64,000 bases of DNA, taken from assembly GCA_964639245.1 (NCBI GenBank), contig CAZXCU010000002.1, positions 434,001 through 498,000 on the forward strand, given 5' to 3'. Of this stretch, positions 1-8,993 are shown in pieces. The notes under the pieces are model-generated. The model was not told the origin of the DNA. It did not search any database and worked only from the letters and a program-made list of their open reading frames with translations. The stretch comes from SB15 sp964639245. GTDB lineage: Bacteria; Chloroflexota; Anaerolineae; Aggregatilineales; J027. Each line of letters starts with the position of its first letter. Within the stretch, counting starts at the first letter, position 1. Both the position numbers and the translations under genes were made by a program.

Positions 1-1046
1 GCGAGGAAGTCAAACGAATTGTGGCGCAATTGGGCGCAACCCGTTTGCAAGATCTGGTCGGACGGGCGGATTTGCTCGAACAACTTTATTGCAACGATAT
101 GGTCGATTTGTCCGCCATGCTGGTCGCTGCGCCTGCGCCGAATTATTGGATGCACGAACCCGGCGTAGGACGGTTGTTGACCCGCCCGCGTAACAGTCTG
201 ACCACCACCATTACCAATCTGGTGCTGAACGCGGTGGCAGAAGGCGAACGCGAAGTGACTTATCAGGATGAAGTCATGGCGCAGGATCGCGTGCTGGGAA
301 CCCATCTGGCGGGTGAACTCAAACGCAACCGCGCTTTATATGACCAATTTGATGTGCTGCACTTGCACTTTACCCCCTCCGCCGTTGGTGGCAATGGTTT
401 TGCTGCTTTTGCAACGGATAAAATGGACATCCTCATTGAAGGGGGCGCACAGGACGGGGCTGCCAAAAGCCTGAGTCATGGGCGGGTTGCCATCATGAAA
501 GGCTTGAATCATAACGGGGTGCGTTTGGATGGCAATGTCGGTAAAAGTTTTGCCTACGGCGCACAGGATGGCCTGCTGATTGTGCAAGGCGGGGCGGACT
601 CACGGGCGTGTATTCGCCTCTCCGGTGCGGATGTTATCTTTGGCGGGGAAATTACCCAACCGATTGATGACTCGATGGGGGTGCGTGGAACCAACGCCAC
701 CCTGAAAGGCTTTGCCTGTGAATATATGACTGCCGGACGGGTGCTGGTGATGGGCGATGTTGGCCCCTATGCCTTTGCCGGGATGACGGGCGGGGTGGTC
801 TATCAACACCTCAGTCCTGAAATGGGCTATACCTTTGATGCGGTCAAACGGCGGGTTGCCAAAGGCGCACATGTCACCCTCAAACCGATTGATGAAGATG
901 ATGTGCCTCAGATTCAAGCATTGTTGACTCACTATGTGGAAGCGCTGGAACGGACAGACCAGCACTTGGACGCGGCGCGAATTCGTGCATTAACGCAGGA
1001 TGTTGTCCTCAAACGCCGCTTTATCAAAATTGTGCCTGTACTGTAA
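1..1046 (+). CDS. gltB: Glutamate synthase large (alpha) subunit, C-terminal part, 5'-truncated
   Basis: The frame is open from base 3 to the TAA at 1044-1046, so the window edge cuts the gene; the first in-frame GTG at 21 is internal. The visible ~348 residues match the C-terminal GXGXG beta-helix domain of ferredoxin/NADPH glutamate synthase. An LVGRADLL segment at the start is the usual junction after the FMN-binding domain. Repeated glycine-rich turns follow (GGNGFAAFATDKMDILIEGG, GLNHNGVRLDGNVGKSFAYG, GGADSRACIRLSGADVIFGG). The enzyme makes glutamate from glutamine and 2-oxoglutarate; this domain is structural and packs against the synthase barrel. A PucR-type regulator follows 14 bp later, then amt and glnK, so the context is nitrogen assimilation. 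The identity of the family is firm. Whether the complete gene includes the amidotransferase domain cannot be seen. Confidence 0.92.
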   Translation, partial: EEVKRIVAQLGATRLQDLVGRADLLEQLYCNDMVDLSAMLVAAPAPNYWMHEPGVGRLLTRPRNSLTTTITNLVLNAVAEGEREVTYQDEVMAQDRVLGTHLAGELKRNRALYDQFDVLHLHFTPSAVGGNGFAAFATDKMDILIEGGAQDGAAKSLSHGRVAIMKGLNHNGVRLDGNVGKSFAYGAQDGLLIVQGGADSRACIRLSGADVIFGGEITQPIDDSMGVRGTNATLKGFACEYMTAGRVLVMGDVGPYAFAGMTGGVVYQHLSPEMGYTFDAVKRRVAKGAHVTLKPIDEDDVPQIQALLTHYVEALERTDQHLDAARIRALTQDVVLKRRFIKIVPVL

Positions 1047-1060
1047 GGAGTAAATGTGAA

Positions 1061-2716
1061 ATGGTAGCTGCTGCTGCAATTCATCAACCAACAGTGAGTT
1101 TAAAACTGCTCATTCAACATGCCCTGCCGGTTGGAAGTTATCTGGTGAGCGGCAACCCCGAAGTCCAGATTTCATGGGCGCGGATGCTCAAAACCCAATC
1201 GGTGACGGTTTCTGGCCCACAGCCGGGCGAACTGGCGCTGGTTCCCCATTCCACCATCAGCCGCTTTCGGGATCCCGGACGCGAACTGGCAAAAATGATC
1301 GGCGCATTGGGGCAGGTCAAGGCCCAAGCGGTGGGGATTCAAGGCATTGTGGATGTACAGGCGCTTGAAGCGGCTGCCGAAAACAACATCACTGTCATCA
1401 GCCTGCCAACGGATGTAGAAGCCTCACAGGTCGAACGGGATATTGTCCGCCTGATTATGGATAAACAATCCCAGATGGAGCAGCGTGCCAACGAACTCCA
1501 AGAAGAATTGATGCGTTGCGCGATGAGCAATCGTGGCTTAACAGCGATTGTGACAGCGCTTTCCCAAAAAGTGAATAAATCCATCATTGTGCAGGACAAA
1601 ACCGGGCTAACTTTGGCGCGGGGTTTGCCTAAAAATGGCAATGTGCGGGTCTGGGAACGCCAGCTTGCGCTCCTGAGCAATACGGATTTAGTCCGTGAAT
1701 TTGAAGCGACCTTTACCCACGCTGACCCCGCGACGGTGTGGAATCGACAGGGCATGATGAGCGTTCCTTTGACGGTAGAACGCCAAATTGTCGGGTACAT
1801 GACCATGCTCATGGACGAAGCTGAAGAGGATTTTGACCGCATCGCGCTGCTGCGGGGGGCATCGGTTTGCAACGTCGAACTTGCCAAACAACGGGCGGTT
1901 GAAGTGGCGATGGAAAAAGTGCGCGGCGACTGGATTCAGGTCTGGTTGGGCAGCGGCCCGATTGAAGACCCGGCCTTAGCGCTTCGTGCCGAACGCAATG
2001 GCTATCGCATGGATACGCTGTACACGGTGGTCGTGTTCCGTTGCCTGCCTGCCAACAGCAACCAACGGATTGAATCGAGCTTTACACCCGAACGCATGAC
2101 CGAAGTCGTGCGGCAAGAACTGCGTTTCCGTCGGATTGATGGCTTGATTGGGCAGTATGTTGACCGTACCGTGTTGCTGTTGCCCGTGGACGATGCCCAG
2201 CACACGCTCCGCATGAAACAAAATATTGAAGCCCTGCGGGATCGGTTGCAGGAATTGGCGGTCAACAGTCTTGTAACCTGCGGGGTTGGTCGTCCTTGTG
2301 TCGGGTTAAAAGCGCTGCGTGAATCGTTCAGAGAAGCGGAAAAAGCGCTGGCCTTGAGCGACCAACTGTGGTCAGAACCGCGTGTGACCTTTTTTGGCGA
2401 TTTGAGCCTGTATGAACTGCTGCTGGCGGTGAATCCCGAACAGTTGCGTTCGTTCTGCAACAGTTGGCTCTCCGACATCATTGATTACGACGACCAGCAC
2501 AAAAGCGATTTGCTCATCACCTTGGATGCGTTTTTTGGCAGCAACGGCAACATGCGCCTGACCGCCAAAGATTTAAATATCCACCGCAATACGCTGGTCT
2601 ATCGCTTGAACCGTATTTCTGAAATCACCCAACTGGACATGGACGATGCCAACGTTCACCTGAACTTGCATCTGGCGCTCAAGGCGCACCACCTCCTCAA
2701 GACGTTTAACCTCTAG
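1061..2716 (+). CDS. PucR/CdaR-type transcriptional regulator
   Basis: A 551-residue protein with the PucR architecture. The N-terminal PucR-like domain (about 10-120) holds segments such as WARMLKTQSVTVSGPQPGEL. A central GAF-like region follows (about 150-280). The C-terminal PucR helix-turn-helix ends in LTAKDLNIHRNTLVYRLNRI, the RNTLVYRL motif typical of this family. Such regulators activate purine, sugar-acid or nitrogen-metabolism genes in response to small ligands. The ATG at 1061 has GGAG at 1047-1050, immediately after the gltB stop, and two candidate starts closer to it run into stops. It lies between glutamate synthase and amt/glnK, so a role in nitrogen control is a reasonable inference. 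The actual ligand is not evident. Confidence 0.88.
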   Translation: MVAAAAIHQPTVSLKLLIQHALPVGSYLVSGNPEVQISWARMLKTQSVTVSGPQPGELALVPHSTISRFRDPGRELAKMIGALGQVKAQAVGIQGIVDVQALEAAAENNITVISLPTDVEASQVERDIVRLIMDKQSQMEQRANELQEELMRCAMSNRGLTAIVTALSQKVNKSIIVQDKTGLTLARGLPKNGNVRVWERQLALLSNTDLVREFEATFTHADPATVWNRQGMMSVPLTVERQIVGYMTMLMDEAEEDFDRIALLRGASVCNVELAKQRAVEVAMEKVRGDWIQVWLGSGPIEDPALALRAERNGYRMDTLYTVVVFRCLPANSNQRIESSFTPERMTEVVRQELRFRRIDGLIGQYVDRTVLLLPVDDAQHTLRMKQNIEALRDRLQELAVNSLVTCGVGRPCVGLKALRESFREAEKALALSDQLWSEPRVTFFGDLSLYELLLAVNPEQLRSFCNSWLSDIIDYDDQHKSDLLITLDAFFGSNGNMRLTAKDLNIHRNTLVYRLNRISEITQLDMDDANVHLNLHLALKAHHLLKTFNL

Positions 2717-2744
2717 CCTTAATCGAACTTGCACTCCTAAGTGT

Positions 2745-2781
2745 GTGGCGGGATAGAAGCTCTATCCCGTCACTTTTTTTA
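2745..2781 (+). terminator. Rho-independent terminator after the PucR gene
   Basis: A 13-bp stem, GTGGCGGGATAGA (2745-2757) with TCTATCCCGTCAC (2761-2773), containing one G-U pair and an AGC loop, is followed by seven T. It should separate the gltB-pucR transcript from amt. Confidence 0.9.
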
Positions 2782-2792
2782 TCCAAAATGTT

Positions 2793-2863
2793 GCACAAAA
2801 CTATGCAAAGCGCCCTATTGTGCATTTTGCGGCGAGACGCGGTTTTTTGTAACTATCGCACAA
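2793..2863 (+). promoter_or_regulatory. Cluster of TTGTGC/GCACAA half-sites upstream of amt
   Basis: GCACAA occurs at 2793-2798, TTGTGC at 2818-2823 and GCACAA at 2858-2863, giving inverted pairs in the 170 bp before amt. No convincing sigma-70 promoter is visible here, which would suit activator-dependent transcription. Binding by the adjacent PucR-type regulator is a guess. The motif is short, so chance occurrence is possible. Confidence 0.25.
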
Positions 2864-2954
2864 ACAACGCCAGCAAATATCATAAAAGATTCCAAAGCAT
2901 ACGCCTCCTTGAATCCTTACACTTTTCATACTTGTTTAATTTGAGGAGTATGAG

Positions 2955-4460
2955 ATGAAAAAGCGAACTTGGCTCAGATTAACTCTTGCCGTTCTCATGG
3001 TCGTTCTTTTCAATCTTTTTGTTGTTTCTGTTTTTGCACAAGAAGATGAAACCGAACCTGTTGAAACTGAAGAAGTCGCTCCCGAAACTACCGAAACTGT
3101 GGTTGAGGAAGCTCCCGATGTTGCCGCAGATTTGGCCTACCTGACCAGTAATCTGGATACTGTCTGGATGTTGATTGCTGCCTTCCTTGTTTTCTGGATG
3201 CAAGCAGGCTTTGCCCTTGTTGAAGCAGGGTTTGTGCGGGCGAAGAATATTACCAACATTCTGATGAAAAACCTGTTCGATTTTGTCATCGGTACGATGC
3301 TCTTCTGGGCAGTCGGGTTTGGCATCATGTTCGGGACGGGCAATGATTTCTTTGGCACAGAATGGTTTTTCTTTAGCGACAGCATTCAAACTGAATTTGC
3401 CGAAGCCTATAGTTTCCTGACCGTTCCGGTGTATGCGTTTTTCTTCTTTCAACTGGTCTTTGCTGCCACCGCCGCTACCATTGTTTCCGGCGCGATGGCA
3501 GAACGCACGGAGTTTAAGGGCTATCTGGTCTACAGTGCAGTCATTAGCGCTGTGATTTATCCTGTGGTGGGTCACATGATCTGGGGCGGCGGTTTCTTAG
3601 CCCAGTTGGACACCCCCTTCCATGACTTTGCCGGTTCGACTGTGGTTCACTCCACCGGGGCGTGGTGTGCGTTGGTTGGCGCAATGGTCATTGGCCCCCG
3701 GATTGGACGTTTTGGCAAGGGCAGCAGCCCAATTCCCGGTCACAATATGACCATCGCAACGTTGGGTGTATTCATTTTGTGGTTGGGGTGGTTCGGCTTT
3801 AACCCCGGTAGCCAGTTAAGTTCCGATGCAACCTCAATTGCGCGTGTGACGGTCAATACCAATATTGCTGCCGCAGCAGGCGCGTTTGTTGCGCTGATGA
3901 TTGGCTGGTACGTGAGTGGCAAAGCCCAACTGCCTTGGGGGTTGAACGGTGCGTTAGCGGGTTTGGTTGCGATTACTGCCCCCTGCTATGTTATCAAATC
4001 CCCCGGTGAAGCGATTATTGTGGGCGCAATTGGTGCGGTGATCATGTACGTGATCGTTGTTTTGATGGAGCGCTTTGAAATCGATGACCCGGTAGGCGCA
4101 GTGGGTGTTCATGGCGGTGCCGGGGTGTGGGGAACGCTGTCGGTGGGTATTTTTGGCGACGACCCGCTTGCACAGGGCATTTTACATGGCGGTGGTGCTG
4201 ACCAACTGGTGAGTCAAGCCATTGGTATTGGTATTGTGGCAGCCTATGTGATTGTTTCAGCAGCAATTCTCTTTATTGCGCTCAAATCAATTGGTTGGCT
4301 GCGGGTAAGCGCCAAAGGCGAAAATCTCGGATTGGATATTTACGAACATGGTATGGTTGCCTACCCAGAATTTACCAACTCGCCAAGCGCTCCTACACTG
4401 GTAAGTGAATCTTATGCTGCAAAACGTTCTGCTTCAGTTGCTCCTGTGGAGGGAAAATGA
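2955..4460 (+). CDS. amt: Ammonium transporter (Amt family)
   Basis: A 501-residue integral membrane protein that conducts ammonium/ammonia across the cytoplasmic membrane. A signal-like hydrophobic segment (about 8-28, ending VSVFAQ) is followed by an acidic, Glu/Thr-rich stretch (about 29-60). The 11-helix Amt fold comes next, beginning LDTVWMLIAAFLVFWMQAGFALVEAG. Family motifs are present: DFAGSTVVHSTGAWCALVGA, WLGWFGFNPGS, and GVHGGAGVWGTLSVG with the pore histidine region. The C-terminal tail GLDIYEHGMVAYPE is the segment that couples to PII proteins. The ATG is preceded by GAGGAGT. The stop overlaps the start of glnK by 4 bp, the usual amt-glnK coupling. The acidic N-terminal insert is longer than in enterobacterial AmtB. 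Confidence 0.96.
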   Translation: MKKRTWLRLTLAVLMVVLFNLFVVSVFAQEDETEPVETEEVAPETTETVVEEAPDVAADLAYLTSNLDTVWMLIAAFLVFWMQAGFALVEAGFVRAKNITNILMKNLFDFVIGTMLFWAVGFGIMFGTGNDFFGTEWFFFSDSIQTEFAEAYSFLTVPVYAFFFFQLVFAATAATIVSGAMAERTEFKGYLVYSAVISAVIYPVVGHMIWGGGFLAQLDTPFHDFAGSTVVHSTGAWCALVGAMVIGPRIGRFGKGSSPIPGHNMTIATLGVFILWLGWFGFNPGSQLSSDATSIARVTVNTNIAAAAGAFVALMIGWYVSGKAQLPWGLNGALAGLVAITAPCYVIKSPGEAIIVGAIGAVIMYVIVVLMERFEIDDPVGAVGVHGGAGVWGTLSVGIFGDDPLAQGILHGGGADQLVSQAIGIGIVAAYVIVSAAILFIALKSIGWLRVSAKGENLGLDIYEHGMVAYPEFTNSPSAPTLVSESYAAKRSASVAPVEGK

Positions 4461-4837
4461 CCAAGAAAATTGAAGCCATCATTCGCTCTGAAAAGCTGAA
4501 TGAGGTTAAACAAGCACTTTCGGAAATTGGCATTGTCGGCTTAAACGTGATTGAAGTACGGGGGCGTGGGCGCGGTGAGGGGTTACAATTTCACTGGCGT
4601 ACAGGAACCTACAGCGTAGACCTGCTCCCGCGAGTTCAAATCAATATCATTTTAAGTGATGAAAATGTGGATGCGACTGTTAAAGCGATTACGCGGGCAG
4701 CACGCACCGGTGATGCGGGCGAAAAAGGCGATGGGATGATTTTTATCTACCCGGTAGACAATGTGATTCGCATTAGCACCGGAGAAGAAGGTCGCCAAGC
4801 GATTAAATATCAAGGCGATATCGACTCCAAAAAATAA
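4457..4837 (+). CDS. glnK: PII nitrogen regulatory protein (GlnK/GlnB family) with an altered T-loop
   Basis: A 126-residue PII protein that would sense ATP/ADP and 2-oxoglutarate and gate the Amt channel encoded just upstream. The start overlaps the amt stop (ATGA). The core matches the family: KKIEAIIRSEKL at the start, RTGTYSVDLLPRV in the T-loop (Tyr52 equals the uridylylated Tyr51 of E. coli GlnB), and GDGMIFIYPVDNVIRISTGEEG in the B/C-loops. Two oddities stand out. The T-loop base reads RGRGRGEG where the usual residues are RQKG, so the 2-oxoglutarate-binding Gln39 is Gly and Lys40 is Glu. The B-loop also has about three extra residues (TGDAGEKGDG against TGxxGDG). Lys58 is replaced by Arg. 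Family assignment is secure. Effector binding may differ. Confidence 0.95.
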   Translation: MTKKIEAIIRSEKLNEVKQALSEIGIVGLNVIEVRGRGRGEGLQFHWRTGTYSVDLLPRVQINIILSDENVDATVKAITRAARTGDAGEKGDGMIFIYPVDNVIRISTGEEGRQAIKYQGDIDSKK

Positions 4838-4878
4838 ACAGTGAGACACCACGCAAGTCCGCTTCATCGGTGTCACGA

Positions 4879-4908
4879 AGTGGGGAGAAAACCTCTCCCC
4901 ACTTTTTT
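4879..4908 (+). terminator. Rho-independent terminator after glnK
   Basis: The perfect 10-bp stem AGTGGGGAGA (4879-4888) / TCTCCCCACT (4894-4903) has a 5-nt loop and runs into T(6). It lies between the convergent glnK and the secreted-protein gene. The T-run is on the + side only. Confidence 0.92.
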
Positions 4909-4930
4909 GATTTAGAAAGGCTTATTCGCT

Positions 4931-6766
4931 TTACTCGCCAAGCGGCCCCGCCCAATATACATTTCCCTGACCTTCACCCGTCCACCCCTGCACGCCGTTG
5001 TAATCCACGTACCACCATGCGATGTCATGGTTACAAATTGGGCCATCCAGCACGGTAAACACACCCCCCGCCGGAATCGAACCGACTTTGATCGACGACG
5101 CATCCAGCGATGGGCGGGCGGGCTTGCTGTTCAGATTGTTCGGGTCGCCGGGCAAAATAATCCCCTGTTCGCCGATTTGCAGCGTGAATGGCAAATTAAA
5201 ACCGGGACAGTCTATTTCGGCGGTGTCCTGTGTGCTAAATTGAATCGACGCGGCGATGGCTTCAAAAGTGGGGAAAAGCAGTTCAAAGGCTAACTCATCG
5301 GCATAAAACTCAAACAGATAGGTTCTGTCGTTAATTGTTGTGGCAATGTAACGGGTGCGGTAGCCATTTTCTGACACATCCACCTGCGCCGCGTTCCACC
5401 CATTAAATGTGATGGGTTGGGCAGGCTGGGGTTGATACGACCCATCTTGATAAAAATCAAAGTAAAAACGTTGGACTTGGGTTAGCACTTCTTCCAATGT
5501 GTCGGCGGAAATTTGTAAATTTGCGGTCAGGGCAGCGGGTTGATAAATAGTCATCCGCGCTTGCCAATCTTCGCCCACCGAAATATTTAAGGGAATCGTG
5601 CTGAAAAAGCTGGTGTCATTTGGGCCAGATTCTCCCGCGCTGTTTTGCCCGTAATCCGCTTCCCATCCAATCGGCAACGAGAGGGTCATTTTCCCGTAAG
5701 GCCACTCGAAATTCTGGGTGAAGGGCGGCACTTGCCCCTGTGCAAGAATGTCCGCGTCAGGCCAATCAGGGCGAATAAACTGGTCTAGGATTTCGGGATT
5801 GGTGGCGGGTTGGTCGCTGCAAATTGCGCTGAGTTGCAGTGAATCGCTTAAATCATCAGACCAGCCGTTTTCCATCCAGATTACATAATTGGCAGGACGG
5901 TTATCAAAAGTGTAGGTCAATGCTTCACCGGGGGCGGCTTCTGCCAGCACAAACCCATAATCGGTAAATTCAAAACCGGAGCGCTGCGCCGCGAGGAACA
6001 AATTGCTTGCCCCCGCCGGAGGATTCAAAAGCTGGAGGGTAATGGTCGTTCCCGGTATGGCACTGGTTGTCCCGCGCAGCCGCCCAAATTCCGTTACAAT
6101 CGGCTGATAAAAACGAAATTCGCCGCTTTGAAAACCCGAAATGGTTATGCCGTTGGGAGAGTCGCACACATCGCCAGTATCCACTACAAACGAGGGTTCT
6201 GCACCAGCAGGCAATTCTCTGCTAAACTCGGCTTCAAACCCGCCGGAGGGGTCAACTTGGACACTGTTAAAAATCGCTGTAAGGGTCTCGCGCTGGTCTT
6301 CTAATCCGTTAGGCGGGAGTGAGAAGGTCATTTGAACCGCGCTGCCATCGGGTAATTTGCGGATAAACGAGCCGTACATACTGTCCGAAAAACTCCCAAC
6401 AGCCAGAATCCCTTCCTGCCCATCAAAGGTGGTTTCTTCAATGAGGTACTGCGGGTCATAATCCGCGATGCTCCGTTCATTGGCGACCAGACCTTCATAG
6501 GGATCGCCGCCCCACGAGTCAGGGGTGTAATATTGAATGCTGGCATACACATAATCTGGCGGGTAGGGGTAGCGGGTCGTGTCGCCCGATGTCAAACTAA
6601 TTGCTCCGAAACCGTAAGCGGTTGCCTCCCAACCTTCAGGGTATTCCACCCGAATATCGCCTTCAATTCCATAGGCCACTTGGTTAAGCGAGGGGGCTTG
6701 TGCGAGGGCAGACGCGCCAAGCAAAATCCCACCCATGAAAGCGAAGAGAAACCATTTTTTAATCAT
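4931..6766 (-). CDS. Secreted protein with C-terminal SH3-like domain, function unknown
   Basis: A 611-residue exported protein. The N-terminal signal peptide (about 1-22) is MIKKWFLFAFMGGILLGASA followed by LAQA. Two related repeats of about 160 residues, each starting with a sentence-like IRVEYPEGWEA / KMTLSLPIGWEADYG motif, resemble extracellular lipid- or sigma-regulator-type sandwich domains. The C-terminal ~60 residues (IKVGSIPAGGVFTVLDGPIC, WWYVDYNGVQGWTGEG) form a bacterial SH3-like domain that often binds cell-wall peptides. The start has GGAG 8 bp upstream and sits 23 bp after the lysC stop, so it may ride on that operon although the functions look unrelated. No enzymatic motif is visible. 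Confidence 0.75.
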   Translation of the reverse strand: MIKKWFLFAFMGGILLGASALAQAPSLNQVAYGIEGDIRVEYPEGWEATAYGFGAISLTSGDTTRYPYPPDYVYASIQYYTPDSWGGDPYEGLVANERSIADYDPQYLIEETTFDGQEGILAVGSFSDSMYGSFIRKLPDGSAVQMTFSLPPNGLEDQRETLTAIFNSVQVDPSGGFEAEFSRELPAGAEPSFVVDTGDVCDSPNGITISGFQSGEFRFYQPIVTEFGRLRGTTSAIPGTTITLQLLNPPAGASNLFLAAQRSGFEFTDYGFVLAEAAPGEALTYTFDNRPANYVIWMENGWSDDLSDSLQLSAICSDQPATNPEILDQFIRPDWPDADILAQGQVPPFTQNFEWPYGKMTLSLPIGWEADYGQNSAGESGPNDTSFFSTIPLNISVGEDWQARMTIYQPAALTANLQISADTLEEVLTQVQRFYFDFYQDGSYQPQPAQPITFNGWNAAQVDVSENGYRTRYIATTINDRTYLFEFYADELAFELLFPTFEAIAASIQFSTQDTAEIDCPGFNLPFTLQIGEQGIILPGDPNNLNSKPARPSLDASSIKVGSIPAGGVFTVLDGPICNHDIAWWYVDYNGVQGWTGEGQGNVYWAGPLGE

Positions 6767-6789
6767 TCCAATGCTCCATACGTGTCTAA

Positions 6790-8160
6790 TTAACGGCTAG
6801 CAAGGTTATGAATCGAACTCAGGGCGGCATCGGCGCGTTCTGGCGGAACCACCACCAGCGCCGCCCCGGAGGGCCCTTGTCCGAACGCTTCGGCACTGAC
6901 TTCTGCCCGTGCCAGCGCCCGCAAAATAGCGATATTGTCTTCCAGAATCAGGTTGCCAATCACCGCAATGACCATCACTTCCTGAATCCGCCAATCGTTG
7001 CTAGTCGCATCGTTTTTCAAGCGCTGCACCGCCTGACGGAACAATTCTTGGTTGGCGCTGGTGGGGGCCACATAAATGAGCATAGTGCTGGCGTTAATGC
7101 CCAGTTGCAAAGTTGGTTGAATATCGTCGCTGATGAAGGTCGAAAACAAGCGGTTACACGCCTCGACCAGATTGCTGTGTCCCGGCCCTTCGACTAGCAC
7201 GGCGGGGACTTGGGAAACTGCATGAATCCGATGGTCGCGGGGGGGGGTGTGGTCACAAATATACGTTCCAAGGTGGGTCGGATTTTTAAAGGAACGGATT
7301 CGCAACGGGATATTGTGCTGGATGAGGGGTTCCACAGCGCGGGGATGCAATACCTGTGCGCCAAACAGCGCCATTTCTGCCACTTCGCGGTAAGAACTGG
7401 TCGGCAGCACCCGTGCCGATTTGACCAGCGCCGGGTCAGCCGACATCAACCCTTCGACATCGGTAAAAAACCAGACCTCATCGGCTTGTAGGAGCGCTCC
7501 CAGATAGGTCGCAGAATAATCGCTGCCGCCGCGCCCCAAGGTTGTTACCGCGCCTTTTTCGGTTGCACCAATATAACCCGTGACGATGGGTACAATTTTA
7601 TGTTGCAGTAACGGCATGATATTTTGTTCAATATTCTGTTTGGAGAGGTTAAAAATGGGACGGGCATTGGAATGGCGGTCATCGGTCACAATCACGCGGG
7701 TGGTGTCCACCGCCACACATTTTAACCCCTGTGCGCGGGCAGCCGTTGCCAGAATACGGATAATCAACTGCTCGCCAATCGCTACAATCCTATCCGACAA
7801 AGGGGCTTTGGCTTGGTTTTTCCGCATGAGCGATTCGCAGTCGTCCATCGCGTTGAAAAAAATCTGGTCAAGTTCACGGACAAGTGTTTCTAGCAGGCGT
7901 GAATTTTTGATGGCCTGTTCTGCGGTGTAAATATGCAGTTTGCGAAGCTCTGCCATCTCTGCCCGTACCTGGTTGAGATTTTCGCTCTCGGCGCTCTGCA
8001 CGATGTTATAGAGTTTGTTCGTCACACCACTCAACGCCGAAGTCACCACCACAACATGCCCCCAGATGGCATGTTGGGCAGTGATAATTTTGATAGCATC
8101 CTGAATGGCGTGGTCTTGACCCAGCACCGCGCCACCCAGTTTAATCACGAGAATACTCAT
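6790..8160 (-). CDS. lysC: Aspartate kinase
   Basis: A 456-residue amino-acid kinase that phosphorylates aspartate, the first step to Lys, Thr, Met and Ile. The N-terminal kinase domain begins with VIKLGGAVLG (KLGG in place of the usual KFGG). It continues with VVTSALSGVTNKL, the substrate loop TLGRGGSDYSATYLGALLQA and the FTDVEGLMSADPALV segment. Two ACT-like regulatory domains occupy about residues 300-456, where feedback inhibitors normally bind. The start codon overlaps the pheA stop by 4 bp, and pheA likewise overlaps leuB, so the three genes are translationally coupled. Threonine made from this pathway would feed isoleucine synthesis, although a citramalate route is also encoded nearby. 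Confidence 0.94.
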   Translation of the reverse strand: MSILVIKLGGAVLGQDHAIQDAIKIITAQHAIWGHVVVVTSALSGVTNKLYNIVQSAESENLNQVRAEMAELRKLHIYTAEQAIKNSRLLETLVRELDQIFFNAMDDCESLMRKNQAKAPLSDRIVAIGEQLIIRILATAARAQGLKCVAVDTTRVIVTDDRHSNARPIFNLSKQNIEQNIMPLLQHKIVPIVTGYIGATEKGAVTTLGRGGSDYSATYLGALLQADEVWFFTDVEGLMSADPALVKSARVLPTSSYREVAEMALFGAQVLHPRAVEPLIQHNIPLRIRSFKNPTHLGTYICDHTPPRDHRIHAVSQVPAVLVEGPGHSNLVEACNRLFSTFISDDIQPTLQLGINASTMLIYVAPTSANQELFRQAVQRLKNDATSNDWRIQEVMVIAVIGNLILEDNIAILRALARAEVSAEAFGQGPSGAALVVVPPERADAALSSIHNLASR

Positions 8161-8993
8161 TGAGAATTTGGCCCGCCTCTCGCTGCCGGATATGATCCAA
8201 ACATTTTGACAAAGGCTGCCTGCCGCAGCAGTTCAACCAATGCCGCTTCAACATGCGGGTCTTGCCAGTGACCTTCAAAATCCAGATAAAAAAGGTACTG
8301 CCAAGGTCGCCCACGCATCGAGCGCGATTCGAGTTTGGTCAGGTTGATTTCGTGGGTGGCAAACGCTCCCAAACACCGATGCAAGGCACTGGGACGATGG
8401 CGCACCGCAAACACCAGCGATGTTTTGCTGGGGTCGCTGCGTTCCGCATCATCCCGCCCGATGACAAAAAATCGGGTCGAATTGCTGGGGTCGTCTTCCA
8501 CACCTTTTTCTAGCACATTCAAATTATACAACTTTCCCGCAAGTCCACTGGCAATCGCAGCGGTGAATGGTTCGGGATTTTCGGCTAATTTTTTGGCAGA
8601 CCCGGCGGTATCGTAATCCACAATGGACTGCCAACCGCGCCGCCGGATGAATTTTTCACATTGGGCGAGGGCTTGCGGGTGCGATTTGACCTGTTTAACC
8701 TCTTCTAGGGTTGTGCCTTGTGGGGCAAGCAAATGATGATGAATGGGAATAATATGTTCGCCGCGCACACGAAAATCATATTCCATCAGCAGTTCATAGG
8801 TGCTGGCGACTGTTCCCGCCAGTGAATTTTCAACGGGCAGCATTCCATACGTGGCGCTACCCTGTTGGAGCGACTCAAAAATTTTCTCAAAGGACTGACA
8901 GGGGAGGGTCGTGACATTTTCCCCGAAATATTGACGGGCTGCTTCTTCGGAATATGCCCCGTGTTCCCCTTGAAACGCAACCACCATACTCAT
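8157..8993 (-). CDS. pheA: Prephenate dehydratase
   Basis: A 278-residue monofunctional enzyme converting prephenate to phenylpyruvate for phenylalanine synthesis. The PDT domain (about 1-185) starts VAFQGEHGAYSEEAARQYF and carries the catalytic TRF motif in DPSNSTRFFVIGRD. The C-terminal ACT domain (about 195-275) has LTKLESRSMRGRPWQYLFYLDF, equivalent to the phenylalanine-binding ESRP region. There is no chorismate mutase domain; a separate mutase is encoded at 25370-25654. Four-base overlaps at both ends with leuB and lysC indicate one operon. Confidence 0.95.
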   Translation of the reverse strand: MSMVVAFQGEHGAYSEEAARQYFGENVTTLPCQSFEKIFESLQQGSATYGMLPVENSLAGTVASTYELLMEYDFRVRGEHIIPIHHHLLAPQGTTLEEVKQVKSHPQALAQCEKFIRRRGWQSIVDYDTAGSAKKLAENPEPFTAAIASGLAGKLYNLNVLEKGVEDDPSNSTRFFVIGRDDAERSDPSKTSLVFAVRHRPSALHRCLGAFATHEINLTKLESRSMRGRPWQYLFYLDFEGHWQDPHVEAALVELLRQAAFVKMFGSYPAARGGPNSQ

